A stretch of 64,000 bases of DNA from Neobacillus paridis (GCF_016765675.1 NZ_JAESWB010000168.1:620001-684000); one strand, 5' to 3'; counted from the first letter of the stretch, positions 52,375-61,481 are shown. The notes: generated by a model from the sequence alone, not told the origin. Made by a program: numbers and translations.

Positions 52375-53636
52375 GCACTAATTGACACGTCTTGTTTGTC
52401 GGCTGAACCTTCAGCAGCAGGATGGAATTCATTTTCCATTTTTGAAACAACCACTGTTGCCACGCCGTTTCCAATTAAGTTCGTGATTGCCCGGGCCTCG
52501 GACATGAAGCGGTCGACACCAAGCAATAAGGCAATCCCTTCAACCGGGATAACCGGGAATGCTGAAAGGGTAGCGGCAAGGGTAACGAAGCCAGAGCCTG
52601 TTACCCCGGCTGCACCTTTTGATGTCAGCATTAAAATCCCCATCAAGGTGATCTGATGCCAAATCGTAATATCGACATTGTAAGCTTGAGCGATGAACAT
52701 TGCCGCCATTGAAAGGTAAATCGATGTACCATCCAAATTAAACGAATAACCTGTTGGTACGACAAGTCCGACAACCGATTTGGAACAGCCGTATTTTTCG
52801 AGCCGCTCCATCATTTTTGGTAAAGCGGATTCGGATGAAGAAGTACCGAGAACTAACAGAATTTCTTCCTTGATATAAGCAATAAATTTTAAGATATTAA
52901 AGCCGTAAAATTTTGCTACAGCTCCAAGGACAAATACGATAAAAAGGAACATCGTCAAATAGACGCCGCCCATTAATTTTCCAAGCGAGACGAGCGACCC
53001 TAAACCGAAGTTTCCAATTGTAAAGGCCATCGCACCGGATGCGGCAATGGGCGAAAATTTCATGATCATATTAACAATCTTGAAAAAGACATCGGCTATT
53101 TGTTCAAATAAACGAACAAGTGGTTTTCCTTTTTCCCCGAAGGATGCAAGCGCCATTCCAAACAGAACGGAGAAGAAGAGAATCGGGAGCAGGTCACCAT
53201 TTGCCATGGCTGCGAAAAAATTATCCGGGATGATCCCAAGAATAAAGTCGATCACGCCATGACTTGATTCTTTAGCAGCAGTAGTGTATTGGGAAATGTC
53301 TCCGCCTTTTGCGGCCGAAGTATTGAAGCCAGAGCCCGGTTTAATCACATTGACCACGATTAGCCCGATGGCCAAGGCAAAGGTTGTAATGATTTCAAAA
53401 TAGATCAAGGCTTTACCGCCAATCCGGCCAACCTTTTTTAAATCGCCCATGCTGCCAATTCCGATGACAACGGTTAAGAATATAATCGGAGCAATGACCA
53501 TTTTAATAAGCTTAATAAAGATATCGGCTAAGAATTTCAATTGTGCCCCGAACGTTGGAAATAAAAATCCGATGATAATCCCCAGAATAATCCCACAAAT
53601 GACTTGCACAGTTAGATTTTTAAAATGAATCTTCAT
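52371..53636 (-). CDS. dctP: C4-dicarboxylate/proton symporter DctP
   Basis: 421 residues of the DAACS family (glutamate/dicarboxylate:cation symporters). Landmarks: [32 protein letters not shown], the serine-rich loop [18 protein letters not shown], and [20 protein letters not shown], which favours the DctA/DctP branch over glutamate carriers. Takes up fumarate, succinate and malate. Divergent from dctR-dctS, whose products should activate it. Confidence 0.93.
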   Translation of the reverse strand: MKIHFKNLTVQVICGIILGIIIGFLFPTFGAQLKFLADIFIKLIKMVIAPIIFLTVVIGIGSMGDLKKVGRIGGKALIYFEIITTFALAIGLIVVNVIKPGSGFNTSAAKGGDISQYTTAAKESSHGVIDFILGIIPDNFFAAMANGDLLPILFFSVLFGMALASFGEKGKPLVRLFEQIADVFFKIVNMIMKFSPIAASGAMAFTIGNFGLGSLVSLGKLMGGVYLTMFLFIVFVLGAVAKFYGFNILKFIAYIKEEILLVLGTSSSESALPKMMERLEKYGCSKSVVGLVVPTGYSFNLDGTSIYLSMAAMFIAQAYNVDITIWHQITLMGILMLTSKGAAGVTGSGFVTLAATLSAFPVIPVEGIALLLGVDRFMSEARAITNLIGNGVATVVVSKMENEFHPAAEGSADKQDVSISA

Positions 53637-53727
53637 ACCTTTTCCCCTTTGTTTAATATAAATATTGGTAGTAATCCCTTAGCACCATGGTATAGGAAAA
53701 TTCAGAAAAGATTATATTTTGGTCATA

Positions 53728-53750
53728 TTGTTCTTATTGTTCTTTTTGTT
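53728..53750. promoter_or_regulatory. 9-bp tandem repeats between dctP and dctR
   Basis: TTGTTCTTA / TTGTTCTTT / TTGTTATA: TTGTT recurs at 53728, 53737 and 53746, nine bases apart, in the divergent promoter region. Candidate DctR binding site (inference); 92 bases from dctP and 118 from dctR. Confidence 0.4.
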
Positions 53751-53867
53751 ATAGTACAATAAATACGTTAATGTAACAGTACTGGTACACAGCGGATAAA
53801 ATAGTTGTGAGAATGAACCGCATTTTATAAAATTAACTTGATTGCTAGAAGGATGGGGGAAGGCATT

Positions 53868-54548
53868 GTGTGTCCGGTAAAAGTGATTTTAGTAGAGGAT
53901 GATCCAATGGTCAGAGAAGTCCACCGCCAATTTATTGAGAAAATAGATGGATTCACTATCATCGGGACAGCAGCTAACGGAGTGGAAGGAGAAAAATTAG
54001 TACGTGAATTACATCCAGATCTTGCTATCATCGATTTGTACATGCCGCATTTAGGCGGGGTCGAAATGCTAAAAAAAATTCGTTCGAACTCATTATCTGT
54101 TGATGTGATTGCGATCACAGCGGCTAATGATATCGACACGATTCACCAGGTCCTGCAACAAGGGGCAATTGATTACATAATTAAACCGTTTACTTTTGAT
54201 CGAATCAAAAAATCCCTGGAAAACTATAAATTATATCAAACGGTCTTAACCGAAAAGGAGACAATAAGACAGGCTGAGTTAGATGAAATAATTTTTAAGA
54301 GTGGAAGAGAAAATAATGGTGGAGAAAGTTTACCAAAAGGGTTAAATATGAATACGCTGACAAAAGTGACGCTGTTTATGTCGCAAGTGGAGCGGCCGGT
54401 ATCGGCAGAAGAAGTAGCAGAGAGTATCGGAGTTGCGAGAATCACAGCCCGCCGCTATCTGGACTTTTTGGAAAAGGAGGGAAAGGTAAAGCTTTATGTT
54501 CAATATGGCGGGGTAGGAAGGCCTGTCAATCGGTATGCGATCAATTAA
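53868..54548 (+). CDS. dctR: Response regulator DctR (CitT/DcuR type)
   Basis: About 226 residues from the GTG at 53868; upstream ATG 53853 and TTG 53838 are possible but abut or lack a site. Receiver domain with acidic pair E10-D11-D12, D56 in IIDLYMP and Lys in IIKPF, then a winged helix-turn-helix (VERPVSAEEVAESIGVARITARRYLDFLEKEGKVKL) of the CitT/DctR family. Partner of the kinase encoded 27 bases downstream. Confidence 0.92.
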   Translation: MCPVKVILVEDDPMVREVHRQFIEKIDGFTIIGTAANGVEGEKLVRELHPDLAIIDLYMPHLGGVEMLKKIRSNSLSVDVIAITAANDIDTIHQVLQQGAIDYIIKPFTFDRIKKSLENYKLYQTVLTEKETIRQAELDEIIFKSGRENNGGESLPKGLNMNTLTKVTLFMSQVERPVSAEEVAESIGVARITARRYLDFLEKEGKVKLYVQYGGVGRPVNRYAIN

Positions 54549-54575
54549 GAATTCCTTCCTTTAGGGGGAAGAAGT

Positions 54576-56198
54576 GTGGGACCATTAACTTTTAATAGAC
54601 TGAGAAGGTATAGAATCACCTTACAAACGACGATCACATTGCTCGTATGTTTGGTGGTGATCTTGTCATTACTCGTTACTGATTTGTTAATCAGCAACTG
54701 GATTTCGGATAGAATTGAAAAAACACAGGCTGAAAAAGCAACCGATATTTCCCGGATGGTTGCGCGGTCTCCAATTGTCGTTAATGGACTTCGAAATCCA
54801 CAGGCTGAAAAAGATATTCAACCCTTTGCAACCGAAATAAAACAGGCAACCCATGTTAGATTTATTGTCGTAATGGATATGAACGGAATTCGGAAATCCC
54901 ATCCAAACAGCAATGAAATCGGAAAACACTTTGTTGGTGGGGATGAAGGACCAGTTTTGCAAGGCAAGGAGCACATTTCCATCGCGAAAGGAACTTTAGG
55001 GATGTCTTTGCGATCGTTTACTCCTGTGTATGACAGCAATCATAAGCAAATTGGCGCTGTCGCTGTCGGGATTTCGCTGGAACAAGTCCATAAGGCCATC
55101 GCTCAAGGACGAAAATACATATACATCGGCGTCACAGTTGGCCTCGTGGTCGGGATTCTCGGGGCGCTGTTTCTTGCCCGCAAAATTAAACAAATCTTAT
55201 TTGGTTTAGAGCCGAGTCAAATTGCGAAACTATTAGAAGAACGAAGCGCCATGCTGCAATCGACACGCGAAGGAATTTTGGCGGTTGATCAGAACGGAAT
55301 CATCACGCTCGTCAATACGGAAGGCAGCAGACTTTTACAAAAGGCTGGGTTCCAGGCGTCACCATTAGGGAAAAAACTCGAAGACTACATGCCTAATATC
55401 CAACTGGATGCTGTTTTGAAACAAGGTGAGTCCTTATTAGACCAGGTGCATGAACTGAAAGGAATCACCATTATTGCCAATAAAGTCCCCGTTAAAGTAA
55501 AAGATAGGATCGTCGGGGCGGTTACAACGTTTCGCGAAAAGACAGAAATCAAGGAGCTGGCAGAGCAGCTAACCGGGGTAAAGTTATACGCCGAGGCGTT
55601 ACGGACACAGGCACATGAGTTTATGAATAAATTACATGCGATTTCCGGATTAATCCAGATGAAGGATTACGAAGCAGTAGCCAGCTATATTTCAAAAGTT
55701 GCCGATCAGCAGCAGAACGAAGTGGAATTTGTTGTCAGCCGCTTTAAAGATCCTGTTCTCGCGGGCTTCATTTTAGGCAAGTTCAGCTACGCAAGAGAAA
55801 ATGACTGTGAATTTATCATTGAAGGGGAAGGCAGCGTTCCCAAACCAGGGCAGTCCGAAGTCACTCATGAGGTGATTACGATTCTGGGAAATTTAATCGA
55901 TAATGCTTTGGATGCAGTGCAGGGTCGGCCGGTCAAAAAAGTGATCTTAAGGTTTGATTATTATGAAGAGATCCTCGTTATCGAAGTTCACGATACAGGC
56001 GGCGGAATTTCCAAGGATATTGAAGCACAATTATTTTTAAAAGGGACTTCAACCAAGGGTCCGAATCGCGGTCACGGACTATATTTAGTTCGCCAAAGCT
56101 TGGACAAAATAAATGGTCATATTGAAGTACATTCAAAACAAGGAAGCGGGACGACCTTTATCGTGACCATCCCATATAAGAAAAGTGGAAGCGTCTAG
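54576..56198 (+). CDS. dctS: Sensor histidine kinase DctS (CitA/DcuS family)
   Basis: 540 residues, GTG start after AGGGGGAAG. Membrane helix ~16-39, extracytoplasmic PAS/Cache sensor (~40-180) with RFIVVMDMNGIRKSHPN and GMSLRSFTPVYD typical of C4-dicarboxylate and citrate sensors, second helix ~183-203, a cytoplasmic PAS, then the CitA-type kinase core: H in LRTQAHEFMNKLHAISGLI, N box GNLIDNALDAV, and DTGGGIS, GHGLYLV. Controls dctP with DctR. Confidence 0.94.
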   Translation: MGPLTFNRLRRYRITLQTTITLLVCLVVILSLLVTDLLISNWISDRIEKTQAEKATDISRMVARSPIVVNGLRNPQAEKDIQPFATEIKQATHVRFIVVMDMNGIRKSHPNSNEIGKHFVGGDEGPVLQGKEHISIAKGTLGMSLRSFTPVYDSNHKQIGAVAVGISLEQVHKAIAQGRKYIYIGVTVGLVVGILGALFLARKIKQILFGLEPSQIAKLLEERSAMLQSTREGILAVDQNGIITLVNTEGSRLLQKAGFQASPLGKKLEDYMPNIQLDAVLKQGESLLDQVHELKGITIIANKVPVKVKDRIVGAVTTFREKTEIKELAEQLTGVKLYAEALRTQAHEFMNKLHAISGLIQMKDYEAVASYISKVADQQQNEVEFVVSRFKDPVLAGFILGKFSYARENDCEFIIEGEGSVPKPGQSEVTHEVITILGNLIDNALDAVQGRPVKKVILRFDYYEEILVIEVHDTGGGISKDIEAQLFLKGTSTKGPNRGHGLYLVRQSLDKINGHIEVHSKQGSGTTFIVTIPYKKSGSV

Positions 56199-56222
56199 GT
56201 CATCGTCGTACAAATTTGAGAC

Positions 56223-56951
56223 CTATAAAAGCGCGCTATATTCCGGTCTGGTAATCATATTCATGAGATAAGCTGAAGTCTTGGGATTCGGCTTTCTTTT
56301 TTTATTGAGGAAGTTAATAATCGTACTGGCATTGCGGATCCCAACTCCATGGCCATAGTATTTGTCATCGCCGAAGTAAACGACATTTTCGGCCCGCCAA
56401 TGCGGCTGCTTGGGATCAAAGTCGGGATTATTGAAATGGAGAACATCACCCGGTAAATAATCATCACCATATTTCTGATGAATCGGGAGATCGTCATCAA
56501 ATTGCCAGTCCATCAGGTATAGTCTTGTAAATAGACCATCAAATCTACTATGTCCAATCGAATAGAGAGTAGCGATATAGAGGACAATGGCAATCGCGGT
56601 TGAACATTCAAAGGCATACAGCTTGCCGTTTTTGAGAATATCAAGGATGGCTGTTGAAGGACGGGCATCATGTTTGAGAAGGAAGCCGCCATTACTCAGC
56701 CGGTTCCAATAAGCTTTATTGGGGAACGCATAGCGGAAGGTGGTAAACTTCACCCCGCTATCATTTAACTGCTGCGCCGCTTTCATCGTGTTGGAGCGAA
56801 AATTGAGCTCAAAGTTTAAATGCTGGAGATTGTAATATTGGTAGACTTGATGGTAGGTAGCCATTTGCTTGACAATTGTTTTATGCTCGCTATTAGGGAT
56901 GTGTTCAGAAAGGTTCTCCGGCTTCACAACCTGTTGATGGATTCTAATCAT
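56223..56951 (-). CDS. tgl: Spore-coat protein-glutamine gamma-glutamyltransferase
   Basis: 242 residues from the ATG at 56951 (GGAGG seven bases upstream; longer upstream frames are not credible). Matches Bacillus Tgl over its whole length, including the catalytic Cys at position 116 in FECSTAIAIV and the conserved DVLHFNNPDFDPKQPHWRAENVVYFGDDKYYGHGVGI region. Forms epsilon-(gamma-glutamyl)lysine bonds between coat proteins such as GerQ. Active in the mother cell late in sporulation. Confidence 0.95.
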   Translation of the reverse strand: MIRIHQQVVKPENLSEHIPNSEHKTIVKQMATYHQVYQYYNLQHLNFELNFRSNTMKAAQQLNDSGVKFTTFRYAFPNKAYWNRLSNGGFLLKHDARPSTAILDILKNGKLYAFECSTAIAIVLYIATLYSIGHSRFDGLFTRLYLMDWQFDDDLPIHQKYGDDYLPGDVLHFNNPDFDPKQPHWRAENVVYFGDDKYYGHGVGIRNASTIINFLNKKRKPNPKTSAYLMNMITRPEYSALL

Positions 56952-57154
56952 CGCAATCCTCCGGTTCATAAATTTGCTCGATATTACACCATATGAATCT
57001 GTGAAAGCTTTTATTTGTATAAAAATAAAAGCTTTTACTTGTGGCAAGAAATGGAAGAGATCCGAGCATGAAAAAGAAAATCTGTACCTTTTTTTAAAGC
57101 TTTGTGAACATGATATAATGGGGAAAATAGATCGGGGAAGGTCGTGCAAAAACA

Positions 57155-57949
57155 ATGACAGTTGATTCATCGCAAACGCAACAAATTCAGTATCTGCCGC
57201 CAAAGGGTGAATATGAAACCTTTCGGGACGAAGAGCATTTCAAAGAGAAGCTTAAAGAGTGGGGGTTACCCACGGCTAAAAAAGAATTTTGGTATAAGGA
57301 ACGAAGTGTTCAGCAGTTGGTTTCTATTAAAGGATATGAAACGTACGGGAATGCCGCTGAGTTTAATACGATTATCATCGAATTTCCAGATGGAAACTTA
57401 AGCAGTATCCACCCGGCTTTTTTAAAAGAAATGCAGCAATCGGGCTTTGGCAAAGAAAGTCTGATCTCCATGGAGGCAGGGGAAAGGAAACGGGCAGACA
57501 GCAATGAAATGAATCCTAAATCACAGGAATCTGAAGGGAAAGAAAAATCAGTTTCAACTAAAGCAGAAAAACAACCGGCGCCAACAATGGAGACGAAGGT
57601 AAAAAAACCTAAACCAGCGAAGCTCCAGCTTCCGGTTGATAAAGTCCATTTTACAGCAACGGTAAAACAGTTTGCCTTAACCTACAACCCATTTAATGAA
57701 GAAAATGACGAGGTTGTCGTCCTTGAACAGGTTCAAGTTGTTGGGGAACAGCCGCTTGAACTCGGTTTAGCCTGGTGCAGCCATAGTAAAACGTTGAAGA
57801 AGTTTGCTCTTGCTCCAGGCGATCAACTCGAGTTTGACGGAAAAGTAGTGGCCAAAAAATTGGCGAAAGGAAAAGACGTCGAAGAACAATTTTTAGTGAA
57901 GGAACCGGTATTGTATAAAATTAATAATCCATCAAAAATTGTCAAGTAG
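57155..57949 (+). CDS. Uncharacterised two-domain protein
   Basis: 264 residues with a TATAAT -10 at 57114-57119 and a TTTTTA -35 17 bases before it. Residues ~18-105 form a compact domain (FRDEEHFKEKLKEWGLPTAKKEFWYKERS; FNTIIIEFPDGNLSSIHPAFLKEMQQ), residues ~110-155 a Lys/Glu/Pro-rich linker, and ~158-262 a beta-rich domain (VHFTATVKQFALTYNPFNEEND; LAPGDQLEFDGKVVAKKL) that could be OB-fold-like. No signal or membrane segment. I do not recognise the family and suggest no function. Confidence 0.7.
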   Translation: MTVDSSQTQQIQYLPPKGEYETFRDEEHFKEKLKEWGLPTAKKEFWYKERSVQQLVSIKGYETYGNAAEFNTIIIEFPDGNLSSIHPAFLKEMQQSGFGKESLISMEAGERKRADSNEMNPKSQESEGKEKSVSTKAEKQPAPTMETKVKKPKPAKLQLPVDKVHFTATVKQFALTYNPFNEENDEVVVLEQVQVVGEQPLELGLAWCSHSKTLKKFALAPGDQLEFDGKVVAKKLAKGKDVEEQFLVKEPVLYKINNPSKIVK

Positions 57950-58040
57950 TAACTGGAGCATCCTAAACTTCCCACTCACCATATATAGCGACAATCTGCG
58001 GTGATTTAGGCAAAAACCTATCCCTTTTTTCTCCTGGAAA

Positions 58041-58049
58041 CATACACTA
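58041..58049 (+). promoter_or_regulatory. Sporulation-type -10 box before the repeat protein
   Basis: CATACACTA matches both the sigma-E (CATACANT) and sigma-K (CATANNNTA) -10 patterns, 31 bases before the GTG start. The -35 region is not clear. Confidence 0.45.
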
Positions 58050-58079
58050 TGGTGCAACCACATGAGGAGGAGATGCAAA

Positions 58080-58397
58080 GTGGATAGACAATTTATGGGA
58101 ACACCAGGCGGAGCCCCTGGAATGGGTATGAATGTTGGCGGAGGCGCCGGGATGCCGGGAACCGCCTACCACGATCATGGCGGATACTATCCGGGATATG
58201 GCTACCACCATGGACACGGGGGATATTATCCGGGAACCGGTTATCACCACGGTCATGGTGGATACTATCCAGGATACGGCTACCATCATGGTCACGGCGG
58301 ATACTATCCGGGTTATGGTTATCATCATGGTCATGGCGGGTATTATCCGGGACACGGCTACCATCATGGACATGGAACCTATGGTCAAGGAATGTAA
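58080..58397 (+). CDS. Gly/Tyr/His-repeat protein, probable spore coat component
   Basis: 105 residues from a GTG eight bases after GGAGGAG (the frame from 58062 has no site). After a Gly/Met-rich lead the protein consists of five copies of a 13-residue unit, GGYYPGYGYHHGH with small changes, mirrored by 39-bp DNA repeats at about 58180-58380. The composition recalls YeeK and other Gly/Tyr/His-rich coat or integument proteins of B. subtilis. Tgl, a coat cross-linker, is encoded 1.1 kb away. A sigma-E/K -10 lies just upstream. His pairs could bind metal; Tyr could support dityrosine links (inference). Confidence 0.7.
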   Translation: MDRQFMGTPGGAPGMGMNVGGGAGMPGTAYHDHGGYYPGYGYHHGHGGYYPGTGYHHGHGGYYPGYGYHHGHGGYYPGYGYHHGHGGYYPGHGYHHGHGTYGQGM

Positions 58398-58426
58398 GAT
58401 GAAATTTGCGAAAATAACGGATATGA

Positions 58427-58455
58427 AAAAAGGCAGGATCTGATCCTGTCTTTTT
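58427..58455 (+). terminator. Terminator of the repeat-protein gene
   Basis: AAAAAGGCAGGATC / GATCCTGTCTTTTT stem with one base in the loop region and a T run. Confidence 0.8.
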
Positions 58456-58545
58456 AATATTGAAAATATTATTATTTCAGAGAAAAATCACGGCAATTGC
58501 TTTATAATGGTATTTTGGTACATATTTTTTGAGGAGCATTTTATT

Positions 58546-59907
58546 ATGAAGCAAACTTTTTCATTTACGGAAAAAGCAAAGCAAATTTTTGTATTGCTAG
58601 TTCCTATTCTCATTACCCAGCTGGGTATGTTCTCAATGGTGTTTTTTAATACGATCATGTCGGGTAAATATCATTCATCCGAGCTGGCCGGAGTGGCGAT
58701 CGGCTCATCAATATGGAATCCGATATTTACCGGACTTTCCGGGATTCTTCTCGCCGTCTCGCCGATAGCAGCCCAATACTTTGGGGAAAAAAGAATAAAT
58801 GAAGTAGTATCTGTCGTAAAACATGGCATTTTTCTGTCAATTATCCTCACCTTCATTATTTTCGGTTTTGGCTTTCTTCTGTTAGATCCGCTTGTAAACA
58901 AAATGGATTTGCCTGCCCGGGTACAAGATGTTGCTAAGCGATATTTAATCGGACTTAGTTTTGGAATCCTGCCATTATTCGTATTTAATGTTTTGCGGTC
59001 GTTTATTTATGCTTTAGGAAGAACCCGTGTCGTCATGGTGATCATGATTTCCTCGTTGCCAGTCAATTTTTTATTAAACTATGTCTTCATTTTTGGCAAA
59101 TGGGGATTTCCGGAAATGGGCGGGGCTGGAGCAGGGTACGCCACGTCGATTACCTATTGGGCGATTTTGGCGTTTACCGTCTATATTGTCAAAGCGGAGG
59201 AACCGTTTGCAGCCTACAGAGTCCTTTCCGATATGAAGGAATTCTCGCTCAAGAGATGTACGGAGATCTTAAAAATTGGGATTCCAATGGGACTTTCCAC
59301 TTTTTTTGAAACCAGTATGTTTGCGGTCGTGACGATTTTGATCAGCAGGTTCAGCGTCACAACGGTCGCCGCATACCAATCAGCCCTTAATATCGTTTCA
59401 TTTTTGTATATGATCCCGACAAGTATTTCCATGGCACTTACGGTATTGGTCGGCTATGAAGTCGGGGCTCGGCGGTATAAAGATGCGCGCGATTACAGTT
59501 GGCTGGGGATTGTCCTGGCGATCATCATTGCCGTCGTGACTGGCTTGTTTGTGGTCACTTTCCGTTATCAAGTGGCCGGGCTTTATTCCAACGAAGCGGC
59601 AGTTATTAAATTAACCGCTTATTTCCTAATCTATGCGTTGTTTTTCCAAATTTCCGATGCGATTCAAGTCACGGCGCAGGCTGCCTTAAGAGGATATAAA
59701 GATGTCAATCTAGCATTCATGATGACGTTAATCGCTTATTGGGCGATTTGCCTTCCGGTCGGCTACGGTTTAGCTCATCACAGCCAACTCGGCGCAATCG
59801 GCTACTGGATTGGCCTGACATTCGGTCTTCTGGCGGCTGGAATCGCCTTATCGATCCGACTTCGCTTCATTCAAAAGCGAAAATTTATCGCTGTGGAAAC
59901 AAATTAG
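58546..59907 (+). CDS. MATE-family multidrug exporter
   Basis: 453 residues from the ATG at 58546 (GAGGAG nine bases upstream). Twelve membrane helices; MATE signature pieces PILITQLGMFSMVFFNTIMSG, SGILLAVSPIAAQYFGEKR, and the mirrored second half VVTILISRFSVTTVAAYQSALNIVSF. Closest in style to the NorM branch, a Na+/H+-coupled drug or toxic cation exporter. Native substrate unknown. Confidence 0.93.
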   Translation: MKQTFSFTEKAKQIFVLLVPILITQLGMFSMVFFNTIMSGKYHSSELAGVAIGSSIWNPIFTGLSGILLAVSPIAAQYFGEKRINEVVSVVKHGIFLSIILTFIIFGFGFLLLDPLVNKMDLPARVQDVAKRYLIGLSFGILPLFVFNVLRSFIYALGRTRVVMVIMISSLPVNFLLNYVFIFGKWGFPEMGGAGAGYATSITYWAILAFTVYIVKAEEPFAAYRVLSDMKEFSLKRCTEILKIGIPMGLSTFFETSMFAVVTILISRFSVTTVAAYQSALNIVSFLYMIPTSISMALTVLVGYEVGARRYKDARDYSWLGIVLAIIIAVVTGLFVVTFRYQVAGLYSNEAAVIKLTAYFLIYALFFQISDAIQVTAQAALRGYKDVNLAFMMTLIAYWAICLPVGYGLAHHSQLGAIGYWIGLTFGLLAAGIALSIRLRFIQKRKFIAVETN

Positions 59908-59990
59908 GCTGTCCCATTAGTTTTATCAGGCCCCACAATAAGATAACTAACACTTGTGGTGCCTGATAACTTTTGGAACAGCCTCTTTTT
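59907..59990. repeat. Long inverted repeat acting as terminator
   Basis: A ~30-bp left arm starting GGCTGTCCCATTAG (59907-59938) pairs with a right arm ending TTTTGGAACAGCC (59954-59983) with few mismatches, around TTATCAGGC and CCACAA. TCTTTTT follows. It includes the GGTGCCTGA motif seen elsewhere. It ends the MATE gene and resembles a dispersed repeat of Bacillus genomes. Confidence 0.65.
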
Positions 59991-59991
59991 G

Positions 59992-60189
59992 CTAAAAAAT
60001 TTTTTTAGCTTTGAAAAATTTTAAGAATGGATGCTGATATTTATCGGTAATGTTTAATTCATTCATTACTAGCTTTTCTTGATTATCTGTGATCCATTTT
60101 CTTAATTCCTGTTTGTCTTTACATTGTGTATAATATGTTTCCCCGCCCTTACCAAGAGCATTGACAACATATCTACATGTGTTCCCCAT
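59992..60189 (-). CDS. Uncharacterised small protein, 65 residues
   Basis: - strand frame starting MGNTCRYVVNALGKGGETYY, with AAAGGTGGG nine bases before the ATG at 60189. It continues TQCKDKQELRKWITDNQEKL and ends with KFFKAKKIF. Looks like a small soluble alpha/beta protein. The sequence is codon-like and has a good ribosome site, so it is probably real; family unknown. Its last codons form the A/T palindrome CTAAAAAATTTTTTTAG, close to the AGCTAAAAA...TTTTTAGCT palindrome near 49638. Confidence 0.6.
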   Translation of the reverse strand: MGNTCRYVVNALGKGGETYYTQCKDKQELRKWITDNQEKLVMNELNITDKYQHPFLKFFKAKKIF

Positions 60190-60372
60190 AGTGCCCACCT
60201 TTATACCTGTAATATACTCATATATTGGATTATAACAGGGTTTTTAAAATAGTCCATCGTTATTTTTATGCAAAATCCGTCAAAATTTTTAAGTGGGACA
60301 GGAACATTTCTGCGGGATTCTCAAACCTTAAACTCTCGGGCTGGGCTTTTTAGGCAAAAAATCGCTTCCCCA

Positions 60373-60837
60373 TCATTCATTTCTTACCGGAAGCCATACT
60401 GTAGTTGGGTCATTATTACGTTTGGTTTGTAACAATGACTGGATGATCATCTTTTTCTGCTGCTCCATTTGCAGCATCGCCTCAACGAGTTCGTCAATCA
60501 CTTCGTCATTAGGACAAAGCTGATTCAGCATACGGTTGAGTTCGATGATTTTTCTTTTTCGATTAGCGGTATTTTCCTGAATAACAAGTTCGCATTCATC
60601 TAACGGCAGATGTTCGAGAAGGTAAAGCCATTTCCGCAAGAGAAAACGCTCAATATCGGTCATTGCCTGAAGCAGTGGGACAATACCGTTTTGAATCGCA
60701 TCGATCAGCTGTGGGTCCTTGCCAGCGCGCTGACGATTTATGATGGCATAAACCATTTCTCTGACAGCACAAATATATTGATCTAAAGCGGCAGTCAAAT
60801 AACAGAGCGGGGGGATCATTTTGTCACCAACATTCAT
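60373..60837 (-). CDS. Uncharacterised helical protein, 154 residues
   Basis: From the ATG at 60837 (AAGGGGG eight bases upstream). Predicted all-helical: YLTAALDQYICAVREMVYAII, IQNGIVPLLQAMTDIERFLLRKWLYLLEHL, ENTANRKRKIIELNRMLNQL and EAMLQMEQQKKMIIQSLL. No motif known to me. It starts 24 bases after the stop of the 61212-60862 gene and is surely co-transcribed with it. Joint function unknown; see that gene for a possible spore-surface link. Confidence 0.65.
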   Translation of the reverse strand: MNVGDKMIPPLCYLTAALDQYICAVREMVYAIINRQRAGKDPQLIDAIQNGIVPLLQAMTDIERFLLRKWLYLLEHLPLDECELVIQENTANRKRKIIELNRMLNQLCPNDEVIDELVEAMLQMEQQKKMIIQSLLQTKRNNDPTTVWLPVRNE

Positions 60838-60861
60838 CCTCCGTTCCCCCTTTTTAAACAA

Positions 60862-61212
60862 CTATTCCATTTCTTCTAGTGGTTCCGGACATGGAGGGAT
60901 AAAGTCATGAAGAGGCTGATGATTTTCCTTTTTGTTAGAAAAAAAGTCAGCCGCATTTTGGAGCTTCCGTAGCAAAAGCCACTCCTTGATAACGAGTGAT
61001 TCAATCAATCTTGCCGCTTCTTTGTTAAACTGAAAAATTTCCGCATTGCTGGGATTGGTCGGGAAATCCAAATCTTTTCCGATAAAAGCCAGCATTTTTT
61101 TCGCTTCTGCGCTTAAAAGGTGGGAAATGGCGATTTCCTCCATTGCGATCGAGCCCAATAAATCAACCATAGCATCATCGGTATCAGGGCGCAGGGGTTC
61201 CTCGGGAATCAT
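60862..61212 (-). CDS. Uncharacterised protein, 116 residues, possible spore-surface family
   Basis: ATG at 61212 with AAAGGAGG 11 bases upstream. The segment VDLLGSIAMEEIAISHLLSAEAKKM recalls the SIALEEAxLAHILNAEGEKIQ motif of small proteins found near spore-surface and collagen-like genes in Firmicutes; the rest (LIESLVIKEWLLLRKLQNAADF) is helical and acidic, ending PPCPEPLEEME. First gene of a two-gene - strand unit. The link to the spore surface is a guess from the motif. Confidence 0.65.
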   Translation of the reverse strand: MIPEEPLRPDTDDAMVDLLGSIAMEEIAISHLLSAEAKKMLAFIGKDLDFPTNPSNAEIFQFNKEAARLIESLVIKEWLLLRKLQNAADFFSNKKENHQPLHDFIPPCPEPLEEME

Positions 61213-61481
61213 CGGGGAATATACCTCCTTTGAACTAGAGTGGCACTTTGTTCAGTGTGTTTTCTTCTCCGCTGCATTTCTGAAGCAATCGGCTTTTACA
61301 GGCAGCAGACCAACCGTAAACTTTCTGCCAACACACAGCCTTGAGCGGAAGTCAAATGGTTCGTTACAGCGTGATAAAATTCCGTAATTATTTTATGACA
61401 AGTTCATTATTTTGTGACGAAACAAAGGTTTCTTTTTCAATCAGCGGTGAGAGTCTCCAATTTGTTTTTTGACAAACTCTT

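Noticed and set aside
56952..57203. Longer N-terminus for Tgl
   Set aside because: The extra residues do not match Tgl, and GGAGG is placed correctly only for the ATG at 56951, giving Cys116 as in B. subtilis Tgl.
58062..58443. Alternative-frame proteins across the Gly/Tyr/His repeats (both strands)
   Set aside because: Long open frames here are a by-product of the 39-bp repeat; only the frame starting at 58080 has a ribosome site and a family-like composition.
61046..61387. A 113-codon + strand frame across the start of the 60862-61212 gene
   Set aside because: It is antisense to a gene with a good ribosome site and codon pattern, and has no ribosome site of its own.
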